Shown piece after piece: positions 53,518 to 64,000 of a DNA stretch of 64,000 nucleotides. This stretch comes from Cladorrhinum sp. PSN259 (lineage: Eukaryota > Ascomycota > Sordariomycetes > Sordariales > Podosporaceae). Both the position numbers and the translations under genes were made by a program. The stretch covers positions 621,681-685,680 of the forward strand of contig MU867068.1 of the NCBI GenBank assembly GCA_033725935.1, given 5' to 3'. Under the pieces are notes generated by a model. It was not told the origin of the DNA, searched no databases, and worked only from the letters and a program-made list of their open reading frames with translations. How positions within the stretch are numbered: position 1 is the first letter of the stretch; every line of letters begins with the position of its first letter.

Positions 53518-56424
53518 GGTTGCTGCCCAACGCCAAGACTAGCTTGACGCCCGAGTCGCTGTGAAACTTCTTTGTTTGTAGAAGATGGGCTTTGGAGTAA
53601 TATGGTGATAATCGAGTTATGGGAGTACCTGGTTGACAAAAGTCCTTTCCAGGGTCGGGCATGATATACCCCTCGATGATGAATATGCACAAAAACCAGG
53701 CTCCGGCAAACATGGATACGCATCAAACTCCGCCTCATGCAGCTGAAGGGCGGCACCCGCTGCCGAGACCTCGTAGGGACACTTGATTGGGTCATTAGAC
53801 TAGGGGGCTGACAACCCCATGTTTTGGTGTCTTGGCGCAGCATTTGGAGCCCCTTTCCTGGTGTCACACAAATGCAGTCAGCTTTTGGTTTGGCAAATCA
53901 CAATCCGACATTTAAAACTCGACGGATCTTTGGGATCCCCGCTGTGACTGTTTCGGACTGGAACCTGCCTAAAACGAGCATGGCAGTGTCTATTTAGGTC
54001 GTCATGAGGCTCTCACTACAAGCGCCACCGTCAGCGATCGGGGAGCCGGGATTCCACCCAGCTTTCCCGCAACGGCTCCTTCCCGCCGATCTGGGCCCCA
54101 GATTTTGGGGCGACCTCGGATTCAGCAGGGGCTTGTGCTTACTGATGTGCAAAGATTTCACCTATTATAACTTTGATAGGCACCAACATTGTCTTTGTGC
54201 CTATCCGCGAGGACACATCAAAATTGGGTGGTCCCATAATGGTCAATAACAATACCTGCAATATCAGTGATCAAGATGGTGGCAGGTATATGGCTAGCAG
54301 CCGAGAACGAATAGTGTCTACTCAGACTACAAGGTAATAAGTAGGGCTAACTAGTATCATTGACTCAAACTTTGTTTTTACTCTCTGCTGCTCACACCTT
54401 TGTTCTGGAAGGAGAAGCCGCCTTTCGGTACGTTTAGAAAGGCACCTGTGATACGTATTCACTCATCAGTATGCTGTATGTTCGAAGTTTGGTCTGTTGT
54501 CTGATTGATAAAAAAATAAATTGAAAAATTGAAAAATAAAATAAATAAATAAAATAAATAAAAGAAAACCTCTCTCAAACTACTCATTGACATAGAAATT
54601 TGCATCTTCTTTAACACATACCTTTAAGATTTACAGACTCCCAATGTTACAGGGGCTTGAATATGGCTTGATACAGTGGTTTAAATTTAGTACAATAATC
54701 TGTCATGCCCCTCATAGGCTCGTGGTCCCGACAATCTGGCTGGTATCCATGGGCTTATTTATACCCGCTGGAAGCCCTCTGGTCTCTCACACTATCTGGG
54801 TTTTCTTTCTTCCTGATTAGAGGCTCTTCGCGGTTTCAGCGGGTTACTAAGAATTCGGATGTTCTAACCGCTCTTTGGTACGCATTCTGTTTTGTTTTCT
54901 GAGCTGGCGCACTGTGTCGGATGTGGTCCTCTTCGGCAACGTGTGTCAGCAGGGCTGGTTGAGCCTATACTTCTCACCGATGATTTGACAAGCTTGAGGA
55001 AGCCGGCTTCCGAGTTCCGGTTGATGGCATTTGTCCGCTGAGGCAAGTCCTGGTTCTCTGGGAGATGAATATGAGACACTTTGGGACATGCTGAATATCA
55101 TATCTCGTGTGTCTACTCTCTAGGCTCGTCCACGCCGTCCTAAAACCAAAGTCGTTGGCCCAAGGATCTTGTTGAACAGCATGGTTGGTTGATCGATCCT
55201 GAGACTTTTATTAGGGCCATCAAGGTACTGGAGAGAATCTCATGGCAGTGAAACAATCTCCAGTTTAACAGTCTTCATTCTGACTCACGAGCAAGGATAT
55301 CCTCATCAGGTTGATGTTTCACGGCTCGCAGAGGAGCTCGAGGTTACATCGCATAAACTCATTATTGTTCATGGGAGGTCCCTGACAATGAGAAGCGTGG
55401 GCCCTGATGCTGATTCTGGAGCTTACTATTGTTTTCAAAGTGAGCTCCTGCTGAGCCGTGATTATGCCGTAATGTTGGGCTAGCCAGCAGGCGGACTCAA
55501 CCACCGATCAAGTAATTAACACACCACACCTAGTAGCCATGCTCTGCAGTGACAGTTTGACGAACTTGTGATGAGAGCAAATAATACATGCAAGGTGACG
55601 CTGATGCCCGGAGTCAGAGTCCGCAGTCTGCCTGCCAGTGGCCAAGAGAACCTTCTGCGCGGCCCATTTCCTGTTTTCAACAGTGACTGGACGCCTTATT
55701 ACAATTAATGACACCAGATTATGAAATTCATCCGATAACTAGAAAAAGAACCACTAAATGTCTATCAATTACGCCGAGACATGCATTCGCCCGGCTTCAA
55801 AGCGGCTGTGACGTATTCACCGAAGATCACGTCGGGCGATCACCCAGTTCACACGTCTACATCAGAACGCTTGGAAATTGATCAAGGGACGACTTGTGCC
55901 TTTTAATTAAGCTTACACCATGCAAGCCCAAGCAGATTTATCACTATCGTGTTTTGTTGGCAATGCTGTAACTGTTCCTAATCATGGGGGGCGGGGATCT
56001 AGAGTGGGTGGTGCGCAACAAAGGTGGCCAATGAATGAGCCATCCATGCGGTAGAGGCTTGCACACTGGATTACACGACGGAGTACCGTAGCTGACGAGA
56101 TTTGATTAGACTGGGCTTGCATCGGATGCGGGCAGGCGTTTTGGTTGCCAAGGGCAAGGTGCGGTGGCCAATAATCGACGAGCTTGGCGTGGCGTCGAAA
56201 GGCACAAGTTGTGCGATTGCTGGTAGTGTTCCCTTCAGATCATGGTCCAATCGGATCTCACGATTACTGAACCCGAAGGGCCTTGATACCTTGAAGTACA
56301 GGCAGCACCCCATCTGCTTGTGTTGGAAACCATTCCTGATCTCCCTCAGCAACCATTTGTTATTATTTACACCAAAAAGGAGAACATTCCGCAAACTGAA
56401 TCTGTAATAAGTGGGTCATTGAAA
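53518..56424. other. 2.9-kb region without a credible gene
   Basis: The first few hundred bases are the promoter of the NACHT gene. An AT-rich simple stretch (54508-54567, AAATAAATA-like) is present. Small frames between 54.7 and 55.7 kb contain protein-like patches on the minus strand, but none continues or matches a family I recognise. Confidence 0.45.
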
Positions 56425-57522
56425 ATGGCCATTAGTGGCGCCAGTCGAACTGGCTCTTCTCAGGGAGGAGCCCTTCACACCCGTGATATTCTGTTTGTCA
56501 ACAACAGCAACTATCAGATTTCCAGCAACCATACCGATCAACACCCAGCCAGAGCTAAGCCATTTGCGTGCATGGAGTGCGTCTCTGAAGAAGTGGACGA
56601 AGAAGATGACATGGAAGAACTGAGTCTAGACACCAATCATCATCTTTCAGACCTTGTTCAAGAGCTAGAGCAACGCGCCTACAGCAAGTTCACCGCCGTT
56701 CGGGCTTCATCCTTGAGAGCATGCGGGAAGAAACGGCAATGCCCCAACGAATTCAGAGAAAAGATCCACACAAGCCCAAAACGACAGCGATCAGAGGAGC
56801 CCAAGAAAGAATCAGAAGACGACGATGACGAGTACGTCTTCTCAGACGCCGAAGATAGTGACGGATATGGTGTGAAGATTTTGAGGTCCCGGCCCATGCC
56901 GACACCTAGCCCGTCCCCAACCTTGCACGCTGCTTCGGCCGAGCTAGCCTGCCCCTACTACAAGTCAGACGCCTCAAAGTACCGCCTTTGTCTTGTGACA
57001 TCCCTCGCTACGGCGGCCCAGGTAAAGCGGCACATCGAAACCGCCCACCGGAGAGCCGAGTACTGTCCGAGATGTTACGCCGAGTTTAAAGGAGACGATG
57101 CCTGCGAGGCTCGCCGAAGCCACATAACCGCTCGCCAGTGCAAGCTCAACGAGGGGCCGAGCACAGTGGAAGGGTTGCACGGAGATTTGATGGATCGGCT
57201 CTATGAATGGCAACCTGCCGCAGCTTCACCTTCTTGGCGTCGTCGGGAACAGCAGTGGCTGGATATTTGGGGGATCGTGTTTCCCGACAAGCCGGTTCCG
57301 ATTCCTTTTAGTCCCTTCCTGGATGAGAGGGAAAAGTACGTCAGGGTGCTGCGATCCGTGCAAACCTTTGGTGACCGCGAAGGGAGCGGGTTGGTGAAGA
57401 GGCTGTTGAGGGAGAAGAAGCTTGAACTTGAAGTGCTGGGCCTGACGGGAGAGGGAGGGCTAGAAATATTGACGAGGGCCGCGATGGTGAGGTTGCTGAA
57501 GAGGGTACTCTTGGAGGCATGA
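56425..57522 (+). CDS. C2H2-like zinc-finger protein, paralogue 1
   Basis: A single exon of 365 residues. The ATG at 56425 (gaaaATGgcc) is the first in frame. An acidic N-terminal half contains basic nuclear-localisation-like KRQCP and SPKRQRS segments. The zinc-binding part is in the second half: ACPYYKSDASKYR, CLVTSLATAAQVKRHIETAH with two His, YCPRCYAEF, and a final HITARQC. It is followed by GPSTVEGLHGDLMDRLYEW and the tryptophan motif WLDIWGIVFPD. The same order is found in the genes at 58783-59832 and 62336-63484, the latter being closer. Such proteins are common in sordariomycetes, often in lineage-specific expansions; DNA binding is likely but unproven. An inverted-repeat element begins 65 bp after the stop. 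Confidence 0.75.
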   Translation: MAISGASRTGSSQGGALHTRDILFVNNSNYQISSNHTDQHPARAKPFACMECVSEEVDEEDDMEELSLDTNHHLSDLVQELEQRAYSKFTAVRASSLRACGKKRQCPNEFREKIHTSPKRQRSEEPKKESEDDDDEYVFSDAEDSDGYGVKILRSRPMPTPSPSPTLHAASAELACPYYKSDASKYRLCLVTSLATAAQVKRHIETAHRRAEYCPRCYAEFKGDDACEARRSHITARQCKLNEGPSTVEGLHGDLMDRLYEWQPAAASPSWRRREQQWLDIWGIVFPDKPVPIPFSPFLDEREKYVRVLRSVQTFGDREGSGLVKRLLREKKLELEVLGLTGEGGLEILTRAAMVRLLKRVLLEA

Positions 57523-57587
57523 GTGAATGATGCATTGGTTTGAATGAGTGACGGGCTGTATATAGTGATGGAAGCGGTACGGTAGTA

Positions 57588-57862
57588 TAATCTAATGCTT
57601 AAACGTTTAGCAGGCACGCCCCATTCACACTTTCCTATGCCTATTTCACCCCTTTTTACACCTGTTTCGGCTTCGGTTAATGTATTGCTAACTCCTTTCT
57701 ACGCCCGTTCGGCTTCTGTTAATGTATTCCTTACTCCTTTCTATGCATGCTAGATATCCCGACCTGCACAGTGAGTTAATTGACTTCTATGCCTTATTAG
57801 TAGTTCTGTCTTTAGTGTATTCGGTTATATTATGAGCTAATAAACATTTAAGCATCAGATTA
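57588..57862 (-). mobile_element. MITE-like inverted-repeat element, copy 2
   Basis: The ends TAATCTAATGCTTAAACGTTTA and its imperfect inverse at 57839-57862 correspond to the ends of copy 1, and the element is flanked by TA on each side (57586-57587, 57863-57864). At 275 bp it keeps two tandem units with the conserved core ggcttctgttaatgtattcc. It lies just downstream of the first zinc-finger paralogue and may supply part of its 3' untranslated region. Confidence 0.82.
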
Positions 57863-58782
57863 TACATGTTATCTTCCTGGCATTGAACGTAAAACTCTAA
57901 ACAGACCATGTACTCACGTGCCCGCACTCACATGACCACCCCAGGGTAACTACATATCTATCTACATACATTCCGACCCGGTATTAACCACCTTTCCCAG
58001 GACATCTCCGGCTAATCCGATCGATCTATAGCTACACCTACGGAAGAAAAGCACTCAATTGGCAGGCTAGGTGGCAGGCTAGGTGGCAGGCTAGGTGGCA
58101 GATAGGTGGCAGATAGGTGGGTGGGACCTGCAGGTAGAAGTAAATAAAAGAAGGTTTCATGGCTGCAGAAAACCCCCATATTTTACGGGAATCTCCTGGG
58201 CAATGACTGTGAGTAAACAATAACCATAAACACAGAAATAAAACGGTCAACTCAGATCCAAAGGTCAAGTCTGATGTCGCTGTATACAAATAAACAACTG
58301 TTATAAATAGTAACCGTTACCCTAGCCCACATCTCCCATTAATGCAACTGCAGATATCATCCCTCAGTACTATCCAACACAACCACATTTTCACCAGGTG
58401 ACAGGCGCAATTTTGTTACTGCTCGCTCGTGGTAGGAAATGGTATTTGAAGCCTCCATTATTTCGTGGCCAGGGAGAGAGGCTGGCTTACTAAAGTGGGT
58501 GTTGAGGGTTAGTGACTGTGGAAAAAAGAGTTGAGGGTCAGGGCTTACTTTGGATGGCTTCGTCTGAGAAAAAAAAAAATTGAGAAAAGTCGTTTTTAGG
58601 GACCTTTTTGATATTTGAAGAGGTTCTCTGAAGCCGTTCAGGAGAATTCAGGAAAAAAAAAACGGAAAATTTATTGGTGAAAATACCAGAAATAAAATAT
58701 GTTGTGGTTTCCCTGAAAGAACTCCTGAACAGCCAAGTCCAGTGGGAATTTGTTCATGGGGAATTTCGATCAGCATTCTGAA
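57863..58782. other. Intergenic with a short tandem repeat
   Basis: At 58061-58118 there are three copies of GGCAGGCTAGGT and two of the shorter GGCAGATAGGT. A and T tracts lie near 58568-58580 and 58650-58665. No gene is seen. Confidence 0.55.
58061..58118 (+). repeat. Tandem repeat GGCAGGCTAGGT
   Basis: Three perfect 12-bp copies are followed by two 11-bp variants (GGCAGATAGGT). It is a minisatellite-like array outside coding sequence. Confidence 0.88.
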
Positions 58783-59832
58783 TCAGTTCATATGAACGTG
58801 TTCAAAGTCTAGGAACCTCCAGTACAAGTCCGATTCACTTGAGACGCTGTTGTCAGGAACCAGTCCAAGATGATGAAAAGCAGCCTGAGCGGAGAACACC
58901 TGGGTTTGGTCGATCCTGCCGCTATCAAAGTGGACCGGAGACTGAGTGCTCGTCATGGTGGGCACTTGGGGGACATGAAGCGATGTCTCCATTTGGCCAA
59001 GACCGGTGTTTGTGGTGGGCGGGTCCCACGGGTGAATCGCCGTCGGGAGGGTAGGGTGAGGAGTGTTGGGGGTGGCGCGGGGATGCAGGGGCTGCCCGGA
59101 CAGGGTACTGTTGTTGTTGTTGTCTCCATCATGAAATTGGCGAAATCGGTCGAACAAACGACTGCCTTGGTTGGTCAGAACATCGGTTGAGACGCCTGGA
59201 AGTTCGATAGCGAATTCCTCCACCTGCTGACGGAACGCGCCCGAGTTCACAAAGGCGTCGATATCGGTGCGGCGTCGCTCGCGAAGCAACTCAGTTTCGG
59301 CAGACTCGAGGTGGTAAATCGAGGCGGGCCGGGCCGTGTTGGGGAAAAGGCGGTCCCAAGCAAAATACCACTTCTTCTCAATCTCGCTCACGCCGGGCCC
59401 GTGTGGCGCTTGCTTCCACTGTTTCCCAAACAAAGATTTGATCTCGGCTTCAGAGAGCTTGTCGCTGGGTGCTGGGTGCTCGGGCTGCTTCACGCACGTG
59501 TTTTCTCTGATGTGGTCATCCAAGTCCTTGTTTCGAGTCTTACTTGTGACTGGAAAGACTTGTTGACAGATGGGGCAATAAAGTGGCCGCTGGTGGCAGC
59601 GCTCTATATGGAGCTTGACATCGGCTATAGTTCGAAGCCTAAACTCGCGGCATTTGTGTGTCTGTCCTGGAGTTGTTGAGTACTTGGTAAAAAAACATGC
59701 AATGATTAAATTCGTTTCAACCGTGTGGTGGCCCAGAGACTCGTGCCGCGCGCGAGCCGCGCTGTGCCGAGCCCGTTTTCCGGCCCCGGCGCCACTGTCA
59801 GGGCAATCTTTGTCGATCGGTCTCTTTAGCAT
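58783..59832 (-). CDS. C2H2-like zinc-finger protein, paralogue 2
   Basis: A single exon of 349 residues. The start chosen is the ATG at 59832 (MLKRPIDKDCPDSG), which gives the usual basic opening; an in-frame ATG at 59886 adds 18 hydrophobic residues that look like translated leader. The zinc-binding segment lies near the N-terminus: IACFFTKYS, HKCREFRLRTIADVKLHIER with CH, and YCPICQQVF followed by HIRENTC. The tryptophan motif is WYFAWDRLFPN. The C-terminal third is Thr/Pro/Gln-rich and probably disordered. Its finger is followed by different sequence from that of the other two paralogues, so it is the most distant of the three. The gene is flanked by inverted-repeat elements on both sides (copy 2 about 0.9 kb downstream, copy 3 about 0.3 kb upstream). 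Confidence 0.75.
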   Translation of the reverse strand: MLKRPIDKDCPDSGAGAGKRARHSAARARHESLGHHTVETNLIIACFFTKYSTTPGQTHKCREFRLRTIADVKLHIERCHQRPLYCPICQQVFPVTSKTRNKDLDDHIRENTCVKQPEHPAPSDKLSEAEIKSLFGKQWKQAPHGPGVSEIEKKWYFAWDRLFPNTARPASIYHLESAETELLRERRRTDIDAFVNSGAFRQQVEEFAIELPGVSTDVLTNQGSRLFDRFRQFHDGDNNNNSTLSGQPLHPRATPNTPHPTLPTAIHPWDPPTTNTGLGQMETSLHVPQVPTMTSTQSPVHFDSGRIDQTQVFSAQAAFHHLGLVPDNSVSSESDLYWRFLDFEHVHMN

Positions 59833-62335
59833 GTTGAAGGTGCAGATTGTAGACGCAGAGATGGATATGACGAGAAGGAGAGACAAAACTGAGCTGGCGA
59901 TCCATGATTAATTGGAAAATGAACATGAGTCTTTCCGTCTACTGGAAAACAGAGGTGTACACGGAAGCGTAATGGATGAGATCGCCTCGCAGAGCGGTGA
60001 AAGGACGAGGAGCCCCCGGTTGGTGTGGTCCCAGGCACTCAACCCTCAAGCTCAGCCGTTTGCCAGCATGTTGACTGGCAGGACGTTTCATGCGCTAAAC
60101 CCTGTTTTCAGACAGCTTGTTAGCTCGGTACATGCCCCATTCACAGTTTCCTATGCCTATTCCATTTGTTTATACGCCCGTTCACCTTCTGTTGATGCCT
60201 TCATGAGTCCTTTCTACGCCTATTTAGCTTCTGTGAATGCATCTCCGAGTCCTTTTTACGTATGCCGGGTATCCCGACCTGCATAAATAATTCCTTCTAT
60301 TACGTACCATCTTCTAACTTGGGAGTTTCTAAAACCTTGGGAGTTTGTATTTCTTTTTTATTGGCATATGTACCGAGCTAACAATAATTCAAGTATTAGA
60401 CTGTAATTTCGGCTTATTATTGTCCATACTGTGACCGAAGAGCACTGCTGCTGAAAGAGCCCGGGGAAACGCCCGCCCACTTGGCAACGACAACGCACCT
60501 CTACTTTTACACGGTCGTGTAAGGCTGCGTCAAGCGAAATTGGTGGCGATCCTCTCGGCACAGAAGTACCCAAAAGGTCCATCTGAGAGCCAAAAAAAGA
60601 CCAAGAATTTAGCAAAGGTGGGTGAGATTATACATGATAAATTCCAAGTTATTACTCATGTTACTCTCATGTCTGATTAGGCACATCTGGGTTGACAATG
60701 TTTTCCATTGATAGCACACCTTGAAGCGAGCATCAAGGCCCATCGTCATCTCGTTGGGATCCCACATGGTTGGGGGCCAGCGCTTGCTGGGCAATGCAGC
60801 AGCCAAACTCGGTGCAACCTGGGTGTCCCATTCGTCAATTAATCTTGTCCCGGAATCGCTTGGACGCAACTAGCGAGAGGATTCCGACGGAGCCTGCCCT
60901 ATTCAATCCATGAGAAAATGCCGAGAAACCTGCGGGAATCACGATAAGTAAGGCTTGGAATTCTGGGTCAAGTTCATCACACTCGTGAGCAAGACATGGG
61001 CGTCCATTATCCACACTTAATTACTGCTTAAACCTATCTGGGTCAGGTTCAAAGTTGGACCACGGTGAGGAAGGCAGGTAACCCAATGAGAGCATTTCTC
61101 CACCCACCCGACGCTTTCTGCGGCCAATCTGTCCAGCAACAGCCTCGTCTGGAAATGGCCATCCCCCGCTTTTATGTATTTCTCTGTTAACACTCGCGCA
61201 GATACGAGTCTCACGAGACGACTTTGGCTGCCCAGTGGCCGAAAGAGAATGCAATGAGAAGCCCCCCCCCCCCCCCAAAAAAAAAAAAAGGTTGGAAGTG
61301 TGACGATGCCTGGTATCACTAGCAAGATCCGCACTACAACCCTGAGAGTTTGACCCCTTTGTGGGTCATACAATACTTTGCTAGGGTTATGTAAGAGGAC
61401 TTGCATCTAAACAAACAATGCCACCAAAACCCGGATTTTCAGATTGATTCGCCACAGTTTTCGGTAGAGATCTGACTTCTTTGATTTCAATTGGCTTGCA
61501 GGAATGTACATGATTTAACAATGCTTGATTTGCCAATGACGATGCTGTGATACACAGCTGTACGCCAGTAGCCGCGTGCGTGGTAGAAACAGACTGGATG
61601 GTATATATGCACCTCTCCTCCGCTTACCGTTGTTAAATGAAAAGGCCATTATGATAACAAGGTCTGCAATTTCTTTCGGCATTGATGGCCTTGAAACGTA
61701 TCCGTATGAACACGGATCTAGCAACTCAACCGAGAGTCATCCCAAATGATCAAAACACAATCAATGATCTACGTCATAGGTGTCGCAGATGGTGGTGCGT
61801 GATTCGTTCATTACTAGCTTGGGTGCTTCTTTGCTGAACACCGTCGAGTACACGACGGTGTAGAATAGGCCAACGGATGACAGCCTAATTTATAACCAAC
61901 GAGACTGATTGGCTTATGACAGCCTATCCGGGCAATTTGCCCAATTACTTGGCGACTCTCAAATTTGGCAAGGAAACACCCCCTTCAAGTGCACACTTGT
62001 GCTGATACATTGCGAGCGGCCCAGCGAAGCATCTGTCAAGAGGCTGCTCTTGATGGTTGCAAGTCGAGTCATGAAAGTACATAGCGAGGAGAACAAAAGA
62101 ATTCGAGGTTGGAGTCGAATTTACAAATCCAGATGTTAAAAGGGGAAGCGATGTCCGAAGCAACCGTCCATCCCCCTCACTACAATCATCCAGAACTGTC
62201 AAAGCCCAACACTACGCACGCTCACCAATCAAACGAGAAATCCGAATTTGATACCTGCAGGCTAGAAATTCCATTTCAACGAGCCGAAATTCCATTTTCA
62301 ACAAGCCCCACAATACAATACCCACCGACTCTAAG
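59833..62335. other. Intergenic with a transposable element and possible remnants
   Basis: Contains element copy 3. On the minus strand at about 60870-60700 and 60600-60430 there are protein-like stretches (RWPPTMWDPNEMTMGLDARF; GSPPISLDAALHDRVKVEVR) without starts or a known family, perhaps remains of a lost gene. A C16/A13 homopolymer junction lies at 61262-61289. Nothing else is supported. Confidence 0.4.
60115..60403 (-). mobile_element. MITE-like inverted-repeat element, copy 3 (left end decayed)
   Basis: The right end (60363-60403) matches the terminal repeat of copy 1 and is followed by TA. At the left only the inner part (TTGTTAGCTCGGTACATGCCCC from about 60117) survives; the outermost 20 bases are unrecognisable. 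Two tandem units remain inside, with the same 'catgccccattcacagtttc' lead-in as copy 2. Confidence 0.75.
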
Positions 62336-63484
62336 ATGGCCATCACCGCAGGCAGGGGCATTCCCAGAAACTCGGATCCTCCATCCAGTGCGGCAAAGGA
62401 CGCCGGGCACTGTATCATTCTCAGCTCATCCCAGGTCCATATTGCGCTGGATGGCTGCACAGAGAAAGTTTGGCAGCATTCAGGCTGCTGCTCTTACTTG
62501 CCCCTCAAAGCTCTTGTCTACTACAAGTTGCCCGTTCGAACCCGGCCGGCGCTTGTCTTGCATCATCGTGGGGAAAACCAAGAGAATCAATCCACAGACG
62601 AATCGGAAGACGACGCCGACATTGATGCGGAGCATCCATTTGGCGAACATGTGGAAACATTGGTGGCTGAAGCTCATGCCAAATTCAGCTCACAGGCACG
62701 AGACTCACCACCACCAAGTGCCAAGCGTTGCAGTCCGGAGCAGGACTGCCCATCGAAACGCCGCAAGCTCTGTGAATACGACGATTTGGGGATGAAATCA
62801 GAAGAAGTGGAGGAGCACGCAGACCAGGGTTGGAACACAACCCCCAACTCACGCTATTCCTCTCCTCGGCGGCACAGTAGTGCCCGCCGAACCCAAGGCC
62901 CAACTTTTGACTGCCCCTATCACAAATACAGTCCCAAGAAATACCGGCACCTCTGCCTTATCAACAGATTCCCAACCATCCGCTCCGTCCTATCACACAT
63001 TCAGAGAGCCCACGGTCGCGCCCCGTACTGTCCGACTTGCCACAGCGAGTTCAGGGGGCCGAACGGCGACGCCAAGCGCCGCAAGCACATCAGAGGCAGG
63101 AAGTGCAAGCGCCGCGAGGGCCCTATCATGATTGAAGGGCTTCAAGGCGACCGGATGGACCGCCTCTGCGAGCTGGAGCCCTCGGGCACCGAGAAGCAAC
63201 AGTGGAAACAGATATGGAAAATCGTGTACCCCGACGTTGCGCCTCCTTCCAGCCCGCACTTGGACGACGGCACGGACAAGTACGTCAAGCTCGTCCTGGC
63301 TGCCAGGAAGTTCTGGGAGCAGAACGGCAGAAGCTTGGTCATGGGGTATTTGCAAAAGACCGAGCAAGGAGAAGAAATGTCCAGTGACAGTGAGAATTGG
63401 ATGGCGGACGCGGAGAGCTTGCAGAGAGCTGTCCTAAAACGGCTCCTGGAGCGCTTGCTTCGGGAGGATCATGGACAACAATAA
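62336..63484 (+). CDS. C2H2-like zinc-finger protein, paralogue 3
   Basis: A single exon of 382 residues starting MAITAGRGIPRN, like the MAISGASRTG of paralogue 1. The layout is the same: an acidic region, basic clusters (KRRKLCEY), then DCPYHKYSPKKYR, CLINRFPTIRSVLSHIQRAH, YCPTCHSEFRGP, and HIRGRKC. It ends with GPIMIEGLQGDRMDRLCELE and the tryptophan motif WKQIWKIVYPD. The overall match to paralogue 1 over this half is clear by eye, so the two probably arose by duplication, although the N-terminal halves have diverged. No intron is needed. Nuclear DNA binding is likely, the target is unknown. Confidence 0.77.
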   Translation: MAITAGRGIPRNSDPPSSAAKDAGHCIILSSSQVHIALDGCTEKVWQHSGCCSYLPLKALVYYKLPVRTRPALVLHHRGENQENQSTDESEDDADIDAEHPFGEHVETLVAEAHAKFSSQARDSPPPSAKRCSPEQDCPSKRRKLCEYDDLGMKSEEVEEHADQGWNTTPNSRYSSPRRHSSARRTQGPTFDCPYHKYSPKKYRHLCLINRFPTIRSVLSHIQRAHGRAPYCPTCHSEFRGPNGDAKRRKHIRGRKCKRREGPIMIEGLQGDRMDRLCELEPSGTEKQQWKQIWKIVYPDVAPPSSPHLDDGTDKYVKLVLAARKFWEQNGRSLVMGYLQKTEQGEEMSSDSENWMADAESLQRAVLKRLLERLLREDHGQQ

Positions 63485-64000
63485 CAATTTACAGGAGGAG
63501 AAGAAATGCTCGGCTGAACCTTTTTTCATTTCATTTCTTTTTCGTCTATGTTTCCTTTGTGGGTAGAGATTGAAGACATTTGTAGTTAGAGATGCTTACA
63601 TTAATATCAATGATACCTCAAGGTTGTCTTTCAATTCTTTTATTTTTTTTTACCAGATTCTGCTTCCACTTTTGGTGGCTCTGTCTTCGAACTCTGCATG
63701 CATGTACAACAATAAAACTCAATTCAATTGATTTGTATTTTTGTTTTTTGTTCAATAATTGATCGGGTATCAATTGAGGGGGAAGACTGGACAAGCATGG
63801 CTAATAGTGCCGTTCACTTCCATGCATTGTGACAGGCGGGGCCGATGTGCCCAGCAGCGACCGAGAACATATGATGGTTTGGATTTCATGCAATGCAACT
63901 CCATCACCTTGAGTGTAATAAGGGTGGCTGGGTGGCTAAATCTGCTTTGTTGTCAATTTCATGCATGGCTGCGATCGCTCGATCACTCAACGGTGTAGTC
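63485..64000. other. 3' flank of the last zinc-finger gene
   Basis: T-rich sequence with possible polyadenylation signals (aataaaact at about 63710). No further gene is visible to the window end. Confidence 0.5.

Overview
The window is nuclear DNA of a filamentous ascomycete, most likely a sordariomycete. The evidence is the short introns (47-99 nt, GTRAGT-type donors, CTRAC-type branch points, AG acceptors), a tRNA-Cys(GCA), and families typical of these fungi: a HET-domain gene, a Goodbye-NACHT STAND receptor, a DUF7580-like protein, a CorA-like protein and a C6 zinc-cluster regulator. The species cannot be named from sequence alone.

Layout. 0-8.3 kb: the 3' end of a Ser/Pro/Arg-rich protein, an inverted-repeat element, a secreted GH93-type beta-propeller arabinanase, and two ACS-family (allantoate permease-like) MFS transporters on the minus strand. 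8.3-12.5 kb: gene-poor, with a decayed minus-strand coding remnant. 12.6-21.7 kb: replication factor C subunit 3 behind two MluI cell-cycle boxes, a HET gene broken by three stop codons and a frameshift, and a large four-exon CorA-like membrane protein. 21.9-32.2 kb: a homopolymer/N assembly gap, a RING protein, a PIF1-like helicase, a divergent pair (zinc-finger-type protein and DUF7580-like protein) whose two ends recur as degenerate copies on either side of the helicase, and the tRNA-Cys.

32.8-44.5 kb: a small hypothetical gene, a pseudogene of a fungal hypothetical family, a GNAT acetyltransferase, 4 kb without credible genes, then a C6 zinc-cluster regulator followed on the same strand by a TauD-like dioxygenase. 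46.3-53.5 kb: an atypical protein kinase converging on a 1689-residue Goodbye-NACHT-ZZ receptor. 56.4-63.5 kb: three paralogous single-exon zinc-finger genes, with two further copies of the inverted-repeat element between them.

Biology. The left end suggests plant-polysaccharide degradation and uptake. Much of the rest looks like fast-evolving self/non-self and immunity-type gene content (HET, NACHT, DUF7580-like, lineage-expanded zinc-finger families), with decayed copies whose stop codons mostly fit C:G to T:A change, as expected from repeat-induced point mutation or methylated-cytosine decay.
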